NCBI GenBank assembly: GCA_913040875.1
Contig: CAJWHX010000205.1
Span: forward strand, 1-6,422
Direction of reading: 5' to 3'
Length of the DNA: 6,422 nt
Source: an uncultured Pseudomonadota bacterium
GTDB taxonomy: Bacteria; Myxococcota; UBA796
Shown here: positions 1-5,314 of the stretch, one piece after another
Numbering within the stretch: the stretch's first letter is position 1
Layout of the letters: every line of letters begins with the position of its first letter
Made by a program: the position numbers and the translations under genes
Notes under the pieces: generated by a model
Database searches by the model: none
Seen by the model: only the letters and a program-made list of their open reading frames with translations
What the model was told of the DNA's origin: nothing

Positions 1-1
1 C

Positions 2-685
2 ATGCGAATTGAGGCTATCGGAAAAGGAAACGTCATCACCAATGCCGCAGACTACACCAAGGCGGAACTCAGCTCCATGAACTTCGCGAATGAAACCCTT
101 CAGCATGCTGTGTTCGCGGTCGATGTGGATTCTGAAACGGACTATCAATCTCTACTGAATCGAAACGACGAGATCTCTAGAAGTATCGAATCCGTTGCCA
201 AAAGATACAACGTCTCAGATGTCGTCTATGTAGATGGGGATGCCGTTGAAAGTACTGTATTCATAGACATGCACGATCTACTTCGCTCTTATATTATTGA
301 ACGTTCTGGCGTAGAAGGGAGAGTCAGGCCCCCAAAGGGTGTAGAACACACCGGTGTGATAATTGATGCCCGACACATCGAATTTGAACCTATAATATTG
401 CCGACCATCTCGATGAATGGTGATGACAAGTGGTTGTCTGTCGAAGATTTTTCAAAGTATTCCGCTCAAAGTAAATTCCCATTCATGTATGCGGTGAGTG
501 CCAGCAATCCAGATGTCATTGCCAAGGTAGGAACCAACCCTGCTCTATATATGGCAGATGACTCGAACCTTGATACCCTACACGTACACAACATCGACTC
601 CAATCCTGTCACGACAGATGAAAAGGAGTCCATCATGGGCAATGGTCGTGTGGTCATCTTATTGTCTTCGGAGCCTAATCCATGA
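2..685 (+). CDS. LPP20/FlgT-like hypothetical protein, probably 5'-truncated by the window edge
   Basis: I see 227 residues from an ATG at base 2, but only one base precedes it, so this Met may be internal and the true start, with any signal peptide, may lie to the left. Visible parts are an N-terminal G-K-G stretch (residues 7-9), an alpha/beta region ending in a 'DGDAVESTVFIDMHDLL' strand-helix (78-94), then T-G-V-I-I-D-A-R (117-124) leading to P-I-I-L-P-x-I (130-136), and K-V-G-T-N-P-A-L (175-182) before a hydrophobic final strand. This order resembles from memory a group of secreted or lipoprotein-like LPP20/FlgT-type proteins of Deltaproteobacteria carrying a 'G-hh-DARGL...P...P' signature. 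Those are predicted envelope proteins without a known reaction, and I assign none. The stop overlaps the next start (ATGA, 682-685), so the two genes are probably cotranscribed and translationally coupled. The family call is moderate; the reading frame is solid. Confidence 0.6.
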   Translation: MRIEAIGKGNVITNAADYTKAELSSMNFANETLQHAVFAVDVDSETDYQSLLNRNDEISRSIESVAKRYNVSDVVYVDGDAVESTVFIDMHDLLRSYIIERSGVEGRVRPPKGVEHTGVIIDARHIEFEPIILPTISMNGDDKWLSVEDFSKYSAQSKFPFMYAVSASNPDVIAKVGTNPALYMADDSNLDTLHVHNIDSNPVTTDEKESIMGNGRVVILLSSEPNP

Positions 686-1836
686 TGCATCGACCTCGGC
701 GTAGCCACAGAAACTCTGGGCATCCAGTTAGAGAAAAGCAATCACCAGCGGATCCAAAACTATCTCGGCATCACCTTTGGTATGTTGGATTGGGAGTTGG
801 TCTAGGAATTCTCTGTTGGTTGCTCAAACCAGTTTTTGCATTGCTAGCAGCGAGCGCTGCCATCGCATATATTCTCGATCCATTGGTGGATCGATTTGAG
901 GATGGGGGATGGTCAAGGGATCAAGGAATCGCCATCATCACCATATTGGGCGGACTGCTGCTCCTGATTGGATTCATATCTTTTACGCCACCAATCATAG
1001 AGCAGACCAGTAAACTTAGCGATGACATGAGAGTGGTACTCAGTAATTTGGATGAGACCTTACAACAAACAACAGAGTGGGTTGAGGGAAAGACCGGTCG
1101 AAAGCTCAACCTCAAATTGGATCATCTTCAAGAAACATTGCCTGTTTGGATCGATCAATTCTCCGAAGACTGGCAAGCGAAAGCGATTGATATTCTCAAA
1201 GGACTCCTTTTAAAGGGGATGGGATTGATCAATACACTGCTGAATCTATTGCTGCTTCCTGTATTCACCTACTATCTCTTAAGAGACTGGGACGATTTAC
1301 TGGCAGATGGCTTTGAACTGATCCCACACAATATGCGCCCCATAGCCAGTAAGACACTTGGAGAAGTGAACAAAAGACTCAATGCATTTATCATTGGACA
1401 AATCAAGGTGTGCTTGGCTCTATCAGTATTGTATACCGTAGGTCTATTGATTGTCGGTATCGATCTGGCTGTACCCATTGGGATATTATCCGGATTGATG
1501 TTTGTGATCCCCTATGTCGGAACAATATTTGGTATTCTTACGGCCAGTCTGCTCGCATTGATAAACTTTGGCGTAGATTGGCATGTCTTGGGTGTGTTTG
1601 CAGTCTTTGGTATTTCCCAAACCATAGAAGGGTATTACCTCACCCCCAAGATTATTGGAGAATCTGTAGGACTCTCGCCAATGGTGGTGATGATTGCTCT
1701 CATCGTAGGCGCCTCGTTTATGGGCATATGGGGAATGCTGATAGCCATACCCGTCACCGCAGTACTTAGTGTCGTTGCAGCTGAATGGCTCGATAGATAC
1801 AAGCAAAGTGACACCTTTCTAGATCACAATGATTGA
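682..1836 (+). CDS. AI-2E family (PerM/TqsA, UPF0118) membrane transporter
   Basis: This is a 384-residue polytopic inner-membrane protein of the AI-2E transporter (PerM/TqsA) family. Family members have been linked to autoinducer-2 export or to Na+/H+ antiport; the substrate here cannot be read from sequence. A basic cytoplasmic N-tail (1-30) is followed by hydrophobic segments at about 33-66 and 82-103, then a long charged, amphipathic loop (105-170) typical of the family. Next come segments near 173-200 ending in F-T-Y-Y-L-L-R-D (195-202), the L-N-A-F-I-I-G-Q motif (233-240), I-P-Y-V-G (276-280), and the strong C-terminal signature from Q-T-I-E-G (313-317) through T-P-K-I-I-G to G-L-S-P (330-333), with the last helices at 334-368. 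Length fits the family. The start at 682 has GGAG at 670-673, 8 bases upstream; ATG at 685 is equally possible. It overlaps the preceding stop by ATGA, and lipB follows after 21 bases, so an operon is likely. Confidence 0.9.
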   Translation: MMHRPRRSHRNSGHPVREKQSPADPKLSRHHLWYVGLGVGLGILCWLLKPVFALLAASAAIAYILDPLVDRFEDGGWSRDQGIAIITILGGLLLLIGFISFTPPIIEQTSKLSDDMRVVLSNLDETLQQTTEWVEGKTGRKLNLKLDHLQETLPVWIDQFSEDWQAKAIDILKGLLLKGMGLINTLLNLLLLPVFTYYLLRDWDDLLADGFELIPHNMRPIASKTLGEVNKRLNAFIIGQIKVCLALSVLYTVGLLIVGIDLAVPIGILSGLMFVIPYVGTIFGILTASLLALINFGVDWHVLGVFAVFGISQTIEGYYLTPKIIGESVGLSPMVVMIALIVGASFMGIWGMLIAIPVTAVLSVVAAEWLDRYKQSDTFLDHND

Positions 1837-1857
1837 ATCAAAAATACACCTATATAG

Positions 1858-2496
1858 ATGAGTATGTTTGATATTGAATGGCATTGGGATGTACCGTATC
1901 TGGAGACCCTGACCCGACAGGAATACATCCGTAATCGAGTGCATAAAGGAGGCTCAGAGTTGATTCTATTGGCTGAGCACCCTCCCACCATCACCCTCGG
2001 TAAGCGAGGTGGCACCATATTCCAAGTACCTGAAGGTACAACTGTACAGGAAATTAACCGCGGTGGATTGGCCACTTGGCACGGACCTGGACAACTAGCA
2101 CTGTATCCAATTATCCAATTGAATCGATACAAACTGGGTGTCCGGTCATTGGCATGCCTTCTAGAATCAGCCACCATCGATACGTTGGAACATCTAGGCA
2201 TTCAAGGAACGAGAAGACACAACGCCCCTGGAATATGGGTTCACGATCGAAAGATCGCCGCGTTGGGACTGGACGTCAAAAAGGGGATCAACATTCATGG
2301 TGTGGCCCTCAATATTCATAACGATGCGTCTTGTTTCAGCTGCATAGAAGCCTGTGGTGACTCAAGTGTATCCTACACTTCCGTTGATCAAGAATTGCAA
2401 ATTTCCATGAGCTCACTTCAAACCATCGGTACCCTCTGGATACAATCGTTTATTCAGGCTCTATCGGGTTCATCAGTGAACAATTCATGCAATTGA
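1858..2496 (+). CDS. lipB: Octanoyl-[acyl-carrier-protein]:protein N-octanoyltransferase LipB
   Basis: LipB moves the octanoyl group from octanoyl-ACP to the lipoyl-domain lysine of apo-enzymes such as the E2 subunits of 2-oxoacid dehydrogenases and GcvH; LipA then inserts sulfur. It is cytoplasmic. The family signatures are present: H-P-P (41-43), the R-G-G-L-A-T-W-H-G-P-G-Q block (68-79), G-I-W-V...R-K-I-A-A-L-G with the expected catalytic lysine K132, H-G-V-A-L-N-I (147-153), and A-C-G with the expected catalytic cysteine C166, followed by T-S. The length of 212 residues is normal. Two things are odd. The usual I-x-P-C-G reads I-E-A-C-G, and C159 and C162 create a C-x2-C-x3-C cluster ending at the active cysteine. 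The start is uncertain: ATG at 1858 or 1864, neither with a clear Shine-Dalgarno. It follows the AI-2E transporter gene by 21 bases and is probably in its operon. No lipA is seen. Confidence 0.96.
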   Translation: MSMFDIEWHWDVPYLETLTRQEYIRNRVHKGGSELILLAEHPPTITLGKRGGTIFQVPEGTTVQEINRGGLATWHGPGQLALYPIIQLNRYKLGVRSLACLLESATIDTLEHLGIQGTRRHNAPGIWVHDRKIAALGLDVKKGINIHGVALNIHNDASCFSCIEACGDSSVSYTSVDQELQISMSSLQTIGTLWIQSFIQALSGSSVNNSCN

Positions 2497-2497
2497 T

Positions 2498-2526
2498 TTG
2501 ACAGGTTTCGGGAAATCAATTAGATC
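2498..2526 (+). promoter_or_regulatory. Candidate sigma-70 promoter of tRNA-Val
   Basis: A perfect TTGACA box at 2498-2503 starts two bases after the lipB stop. At the optimal 17-base spacing lies TAGATC (2521-2526), a weak -10 with 3 of 6 matches. Transcription would start near 2533, leaving a leader of about seven bases before the mature tRNA at 2540, a typical tRNA promoter geometry. The call rests on the strong -35, the spacing and the position; the poor -10 limits it. Confidence 0.5.
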
Positions 2527-2539
2527 AAAATGACCTTAT

Positions 2540-2612
2540 AGGCATGTAGCTCAGGGGCTAGAGCACTGTCCTGACACGGCAGGGGTCGGCAGTTCAAATC
2601 TGCCCATGCCTA
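2540..2612 (+). tRNA. tRNA-Val (anticodon GAC)
   Basis: A complete cloverleaf of 73 bases folds without a mismatch. The acceptor stem AGGCATG (2540-2546) pairs with CATGCCT (2605-2611) over 7 bp. T8-A9 is followed by the D stem GCTC/GAGC with an 8-base loop. The anticodon stem CTGTC/GGCAG contains one T-G wobble, and its 7-base loop CTGACAC carries the anticodon GAC, which reads the valine codons GUC and GUU. The variable loop is GGGTC, and the T arm is GGCAG-TTCAAAT-CTGCC. The discriminator is A73 and CCA is not encoded, so it must be added by the CCA-adding enzyme. The gene lies alone between lipB and infC with no terminator after it, so some transcripts may run into infC. Confidence 0.97.
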
Positions 2613-2613
2613 T

Positions 2614-2641
2614 TCGTCACTTTCAACAAATCAAATATAAT
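2614..2641 (+). promoter_or_regulatory. Candidate promoter of the infC-rpmI-rplT operon
   Basis: A perfect TATAAT box lies at 2636-2641, with TCGTCA (2614-2619, 4 of 6 matches to TTGACA) 16 bases upstream. The predicted start near 2648 leaves an infC leader of about 80 bases. Its first bases can form a small bulged hairpin (2647-2664, TGGA-T-ACA / TGT-TCCA). A second weak 5-bp pairing is ATGCT (2688-2692) with AGCAT (2705-2709). No U-tract terminator was found between the tRNA and infC, so readthrough from the tRNA promoter is also possible. I see nothing else in 2613-2730. Confidence 0.5.
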
Positions 2642-2730
2642 GGTGGTGGATACAGGCTGTTCCAAGGGTTGACTAAGAATCAAAAGAATGCTGGATCCAT
2701 CTAAAGCATAAGACATACCCGGAGCATTCA

Positions 2731-3276
2731 TTGAGAAATTCTAACCGCGATTCAGGCGATCAAGGCCCAAAACAAAATCGTCAAATCACAGCCAAGCGCG
2801 TTCTTGTCATTGACGAAAATGGAACAAAACTGGGTGAGATGGCTACTCGTGATGCGCTAACAAAAGCGCAGGAGAGAGGATTAGACCTAATTGAAGTGGC
2901 TCCGAACGCACGTCCTCCAGTGTGTCGTTTCGCAGACTACGGCAAGATTCTGTATGAAAAGAAAAAGCGAAATGCAAAAGCCAAGAAGAATGCAACCACC
3001 ATTACCGTAAAAGAGGTCAAGTTCACCCCGTCAACTGGTGATCATGATTTCAACACCAAACTCAAACACGTACAAAAGTTCTTAGGAAAAGGCGACAAAG
3101 TCAAAGTCACCATTCGTTTCCGCGGCCGGGAGATGGCACACAAAGACAATGGTATTGCCGTCTGTAATCGATTGGTGGAAGCCATAAATGAAGCAGAACA
3201 AGTCTGTGAGATCGAGATGGCACCTCAGTTCATGGGCCGACAAATGACCATGATCTTAGCCCCTAAGAAAACGTAA
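2731..3276 (+). CDS. infC: Translation initiation factor IF-3
   Basis: IF-3 binds the 30S subunit, blocks premature joining of 50S, and checks the initiator tRNA-start codon match. At 181 residues it has the usual length. The N-terminal domain shows V-L-V-I-D-E-N-G (24-31), L-D-L-I-E-V-A-P (51-58), P-P-V-C-R (62-66) and D-Y-G-K (69-72). A lysine-rich linker (76-87) leads to the C-terminal domain with V-K-E-V-K-F (93-98), the conserved R-F-R-G-R-E-M-A-H (129-137) and a final M-G-R-Q-M-T-M-I-L-A-P. The start is TTG at 2731, chosen because GGAG (2721-2724) lies 6 bases upstream and no ATG or GTG precedes the domain in frame. infC is well known for rare start codons (AUU in Escherichia coli, AUC in the Myxococcus xanthus dsg gene) that allow IF-3 autoregulation. 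It leads the classical infC-rpmI-rplT operon, but the usual upstream thrS is absent. Confidence 0.97.
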   Translation: MRNSNRDSGDQGPKQNRQITAKRVLVIDENGTKLGEMATRDALTKAQERGLDLIEVAPNARPPVCRFADYGKILYEKKKRNAKAKKNATTITVKEVKFTPSTGDHDFNTKLKHVQKFLGKGDKVKVTIRFRGREMAHKDNGIAVCNRLVEAINEAEQVCEIEMAPQFMGRQMTMILAPKKT

Positions 3277-3329
3277 ACAAATCCCAAACAGTGTGCTCAG
3301 CCTCGGTTGACACCTTTCATCTGCAACCA

Positions 3330-3343
3330 TCGCCCACGGGCGA
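3330..3343 (+). other. Small hairpin in the infC-rpmI spacer
   Basis: TCGCC (3330-3334) and GGCGA (3339-3343) form a 5-bp, mostly G-C stem with a CACG loop, ending 9 bases before the rpmI Shine-Dalgarno AGGA (3353-3356). It has no T-run, so it is not a terminator. It could be part of an rpmI leader structure, but it is short enough to be chance. Nothing else convincing was seen in the 87-base spacer. Confidence 0.3.
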
Positions 3344-3363
3344 ATCATCGCTAGGAAAATACC

Positions 3364-3564
3364 ATGCCCAAAATGAAAACACACAGTGGTGCCAAAAAGC
3401 GTTTTAAGCTAACCGGCTCTGGCAAAGTGAAATTCAAGCGTGCGAACATGCGACACATCTTGACCAAGCATTCAAGCAAAGTCAAGCGTAAACTTCGCAA
3501 AGGCTCAATCATGAATGCAACTGACGCCAAAACCGTTAAAAAGCTTCTTCGTAAAATCACCTAA
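3364..3564 (+). CDS. rpmI: 50S ribosomal protein bL35
   Basis: This small, very basic protein of the large ribosomal subunit binds 23S rRNA. Its 66 residues match the normal length. It begins [15 protein letters not shown] (1-15), the bL35 signature, followed by T-G-S-G-K-V-K (17-23), the R-H-I-L-T-K-H (30-36) core, and a C-terminal K-x2-L-L-R. AGGA at 3353-3356 sits 7 bases before the ATG. It is the middle gene of infC-rpmI-rplT, 87 bases after infC and 84 bases before rplT. In E. coli and Bacillus this operon is repressed by L20. Here the likely control site is the spacer on its 3' side rather than its own leader. Confidence 0.97.
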   Translation: MPKMKTHSGAKKRFKLTGSGKVKFKRANMRHILTKHSSKVKRKLRKGSIMNATDAKTVKKLLRKIT

Positions 3565-3591
3565 TTATTTAAATCACATCCACCGTCACCG

Positions 3592-3643
3592 CCTTACTAA
3601 ATTCGGCTGGGAAACGGTATAGCTGGTCAAAACCAGTAAGGAG
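3592..3643 (+). promoter_or_regulatory. Candidate L20-type leader sequestering the rplT ribosome-binding site
   Basis: In the 84-base rpmI-rplT spacer, CCTTACT (3592-3598) is perfectly complementary to AGTAAGG (3635-3641), giving a 7-bp helix that covers most of the rplT Shine-Dalgarno AAGGAG (3638-3643), 5 bases before the ATG. A competing local hairpin, CTGGT (3623-3627) with ACCAG (3632-3636) and a CAAA loop, uses two of the same bases (3635-3636) and would leave the Shine-Dalgarno free. ACCG (3588-3591) can also pair with CGGT (3615-3618). There is no T-run, so control would be of translation rather than termination. L20 is known to repress its own operon by binding mRNA that mimics 23S rRNA; that this leader binds L20 is inference. 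Confidence 0.55.
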
Positions 3644-3648
3644 ACATT

Positions 3649-4026
3649 ATGGCACGTATCAAACGCGCACAAATTCGAAAGAAAAGAGTAAAAAAATTAT
3701 TTAAACGTTCAAAAGGTTTCTTCATGTCGAGAAACAATACCCTTCGTCAAGCAAACGAAGCGGTAATGAAAGCTCGTATGAACGCTTACACCGGTCGAAA
3801 GCAGAAAAAACGTCAATATCGTTCAATGTGGATCGCTCGTATCAATGCAGCGTGTAGACCCCTCGAAATCAGTTACAGTCAGTTCATGCACGGCTTAAAC
3901 TTGGCTGGAATCGAAATCAACCGAAAGATGTTGTCTGAGATTGCCATTCACGACGCAGATGCTTTTGCAAAGTTGGTTGAACAAGCCAAAGCTGCTATCG
4001 AAGCAAAAAATTCGGCCAAAGCATAA
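3649..4026 (+). CDS. rplT: 50S ribosomal protein bL20
   Basis: bL20 is an early assembly protein of the large subunit that binds 23S rRNA, and in several bacteria it represses its own operon. The 125 residues are slightly longer than typical (about 118). The basic N-terminal extension is followed by K-G-F-F (22-25), where most homologues have K-G-Y/F-R-G. Then come A-V-M-K-A (38-42), the strongly conserved W-I-A-R-I-N-A-A (61-68), S-Y-S-x-F-M-x-G-L (75-83), G-I-E-I-N-R-K (87-93), and a final L-V-E-Q-A-K-A-A (109-116) before a short A/K-rich tail. AAGGAG (3638-3643) is an excellent Shine-Dalgarno, but it can be hidden by upstream pairing. pheS-pheT, the usual next genes, are absent. Confidence 0.97.
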   Translation: MARIKRAQIRKKRVKKLFKRSKGFFMSRNNTLRQANEAVMKARMNAYTGRKQKKRQYRSMWIARINAACRPLEISYSQFMHGLNLAGIEINRKMLSEIAIHDADAFAKLVEQAKAAIEAKNSAKA

Positions 4027-4028
4027 TC

Positions 4029-4048
4029 TCTGTGTGACTTCACACAGA
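4029..4048 (+). terminator. Hairpin after rplT, possible attenuator or partial terminator
   Basis: TCTGTGTG (4029-4036) pairs perfectly with CACACAGA (4041-4048), an 8-bp stem with an ACTT loop, starting 3 bases after the rplT stop. It is followed by AACACTTTAAAG rather than a run of T, so it is not a good intrinsic terminator. It may set the 3' end or stability of the ribosomal-protein message, or lower readthrough into the lipoprotein gene. Confidence 0.35.
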
Positions 4049-4070
4049 ACACTTTAAAGATGGAAATATT

Positions 4071-4550
4071 GTGACCAATCTGATCAGACTGTTTGGGATT
4101 TGTCTACTTAGCTTGGGATGTGGCGACGAAACAGAACAGGACTATACTCAGTTCAACGCTACAACAGATACACTCACCGTTTCAATTGCACCGGATGCAG
4201 AATCGACCCCTGCTGAAATCGAATTGAGGTCTTCTACGGGCCAAGTCATCATCGGCACAGCCGTATTGACCCCCGGTGGTGGCCCTGTTGGTACAGAACA
4301 TCAGCTAGTTGTCGAAGTTGCTGACACTTGGCAAGGTCAGGTCGAAGAGGTTGTCATCTCTGTTGACTCTGGCGCTAGAGGAATCGAAGAATTCACTTTA
4401 AAACGAGATTCTGCCGATCCCGGATATCATCAGATAGATATCATCTCCGTTGGAGATGATGGAGAAGTCAGAGATGACATCGTCACAATCCAACTATTTG
4501 CAAACGACAGTCAGTCGGTTGAAGAAACAGATACAGGAGCCGGTCAATGA
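4071..4550 (+). CDS. Small acidic predicted lipoprotein, unknown function
   Basis: The 159-residue product is not one I can name. It starts with a short basic region, a hydrophobic run (7-16) and S-L-G-C (14-17), a probable signal-peptidase II site with C17 lipidated. The -3 residue is Ser instead of the usual Leu, so the lipobox is imperfect. Gly at +2 would not retain the protein in the inner membrane under the E. coli rule. The mature part is rich in Asp, Glu, Ser and Thr and alternates beta-strand-like stretches (residues 40-65, 77-105, 110-145), with a P-G-G-G-P-V-G turn (66-72), suggesting an Ig-like beta-sandwich exposed at the envelope. The GTG start has only a weak TGGA upstream, and it overlaps the stop of a 4-codon ATG mini-ORF (4060-4074). 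Its stop overlaps the ihfA-like start by ATGA. It occupies the place where pheS-pheT usually stand. Gene existence is well supported by the overlap and signal; the function is unknown. Confidence 0.7.
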   Translation: MTNLIRLFGICLLSLGCGDETEQDYTQFNATTDTLTVSIAPDAESTPAEIELRSSTGQVIIGTAVLTPGGGPVGTEHQLVVEVADTWQGQVEEVVISVDSGARGIEEFTLKRDSADPGYHQIDIISVGDDGEVRDDIVTIQLFANDSQSVEETDTGAGQ

Positions 4551-4867
4551 AAGAGAGCAACACTGAAGAGAGTGAAAACTTGACGCGAGCTCGTCTAGTT
4601 GACAACACCTATGCCGAAGAATTCGGCTGCAGTAAAAAGGACCTACGTGAGATTGTAGATGCCATGCTCGACATCATGAGTTCAGCTCTATTGGAAGAAA
4701 CGGAAGTCAAAATTAGTGGATTTGGCAAACTGAAAACAAAACACAAATCAGCTAGAGTTGGACGAAACCCACAGACTAAGGAACAGTTGATCATCTCTAA
4801 ACGTCGTGTGGTATCCTTTCAACCTTCTAGACTACTCACCAAACGACTCAACGAAGACCCCAGTTGA
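4547..4867 (+). CDS. ihfA: Integration host factor alpha-like DNA-bending protein (HU/IHF family)
   Basis: HU/IHF proteins are small dimeric nucleoid proteins that bend DNA through beta-ribbon arms. In these 106 residues an acidic N-terminal extension (1-13) precedes the helical dimerisation part (14-50). The family core follows: V-K-I-S-G-F-G (54-60), the arm with A-R-V-G-R-N-P-Q-T (69-77), whose proline at 75 matches the residue that intercalates into DNA, and R-R-V-V-S-F-Q-P-S (86-94). The R-V-G-R-N-P and R-R-V-V-x-F pattern resembles IHF-alpha more than HU, and its position directly before a merR gene is the usual ihfA place in Deltaproteobacteria. The tail and head make it a few residues longer than typical IHF-alpha (about 99). 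AGGAG (4535-4539) lies 7 bases before the ATG. The ATGA overlap with the lipoprotein gene points to coupled translation. An HU-like role cannot be excluded. Confidence 0.88.
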   Translation: MKESNTEESENLTRARLVDNTYAEEFGCSKKDLREIVDAMLDIMSSALLEETEVKISGFGKLKTKHKSARVGRNPQTKEQLIISKRRVVSFQPSRLLTKRLNEDPS

Positions 4868-4890
4868 TTTGATTCTCAAAGGCGGCGTTC

Positions 4891-5247
4891 ATGTCTAAAG
4901 AAACTGAACACATTGACATTCCGAACAAACTCTACTTTAGGATTGGCGAAGTTGCTGACATTGTAGGCGTAGATAGCCATGTCCTTCGATACTGGGAAAA
5001 GGAAATGGGCATGTCACCGCATCGATCGAATTCCGGCCAACGGTTGTATCGCAAAGTTGACATCGTATATTTTTTAAAAATCAAACATCTCATTCATACC
5101 GAAGGGTATACAATCGGCGGTGCCAAACAAGCACTGAAAGCGAACGATCACAATGCCATTCATACAACGCAACTGGGTGATTTACAAGCAAAGTTGATGG
5201 ACGTTCAATCTCAGTTAACGGCACTTCGACAGAAATTGAGATCTTAA
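4891..5247 (+). CDS. MerR-family transcriptional regulator
   Basis: This 118-residue DNA-binding protein has a MerR-type winged helix-turn-helix: Y-F-R-I-G-E-V-A-D-I-V-G-V (15-27), V-L-R-Y-W-E-K-E (31-38), the wing with S-G-Q-R-L-Y-R (48-54), then D-I-V-Y-F-L-x-I-K-x-L (57-67) and G-Y-T-I-G-G-A-K (72-79). The last part (94-117) is a Leu/Gln-rich heptad-like helix for dimerisation. It has no metal-binding cysteines and no extra effector domain, so the ligand, if any, is unknown. Short MerR proteins of this kind regularly follow ihfA in Deltaproteobacteria. AAAGG (4878-4882) lies 8 bases before the ATG, and the 23-base gap after ihfA suggests cotranscription. No clear terminator follows. Confidence 0.9.
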   Translation: MSKETEHIDIPNKLYFRIGEVADIVGVDSHVLRYWEKEMGMSPHRSNSGQRLYRKVDIVYFLKIKHLIHTEGYTIGGAKQALKANDHNAIHTTQLGDLQAKLMDVQSQLTALRQKLRS

Positions 5248-5263
5248 AACACACCTCTAGAGT

Positions 5264-5293
5264 TTCTCAGAATGATGGTACTTTTGATATACT
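5264..5293 (+). promoter_or_regulatory. Candidate extended -10 promoter of the channel gene
   Basis: TGA-TATACT (5285-5293) is an extended -10 element: a TGn motif directly followed by a 5-of-6 match to TATAAT. TTCTCA (5264-5269, 4 of 6 matches to TTGACA) lies 18 bases upstream. Transcription would begin near 5300, about 15 bases before the ATG at 5315. This would let the channel be expressed apart from the ihfA-merR unit. Confidence 0.5.
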
Positions 5294-5314
5294 AAGCACA
5301 ATCAAGAGTAGACT

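Noticed and set aside
1486..1806. Antisense reading frames in the transporter gene (also 921-1115 and 1272-1478)
   Set aside because: They lie fully opposite a clear PerM/TqsA gene and have no domain or ribosome-binding site.
1833..1856. TTGAAT and TATATA as a lipB promoter
   Set aside because: The spacing is only 12 bases, and the lipB start is 21 bases after the transporter stop, which favours cotranscription.
2669..2674. TTGACT as a -35 for infC
   Set aside because: The 17-base position reads TGGATC, and the better ATCTAA lies 24 bases away. TATAAT at 2636 is the stronger candidate.
2730..2732. ATT as an E. coli-like infC start
   Set aside because: It is one base out of the IF-3 frame; the TTG at 2731 is in frame with good Shine-Dalgarno spacing.
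3307..3312. Perfect TTGACA in the infC-rpmI spacer, as an internal promoter
   Set aside because: At 16-18 bases downstream the sequence is GC-rich (ATCGCCCA) and has no -10-like hexamer.
5255..5262. CTCTAGAG palindrome after merR, as terminator or operator
   Set aside because: It is eight bases with no loop and no following T-run; too short to support.
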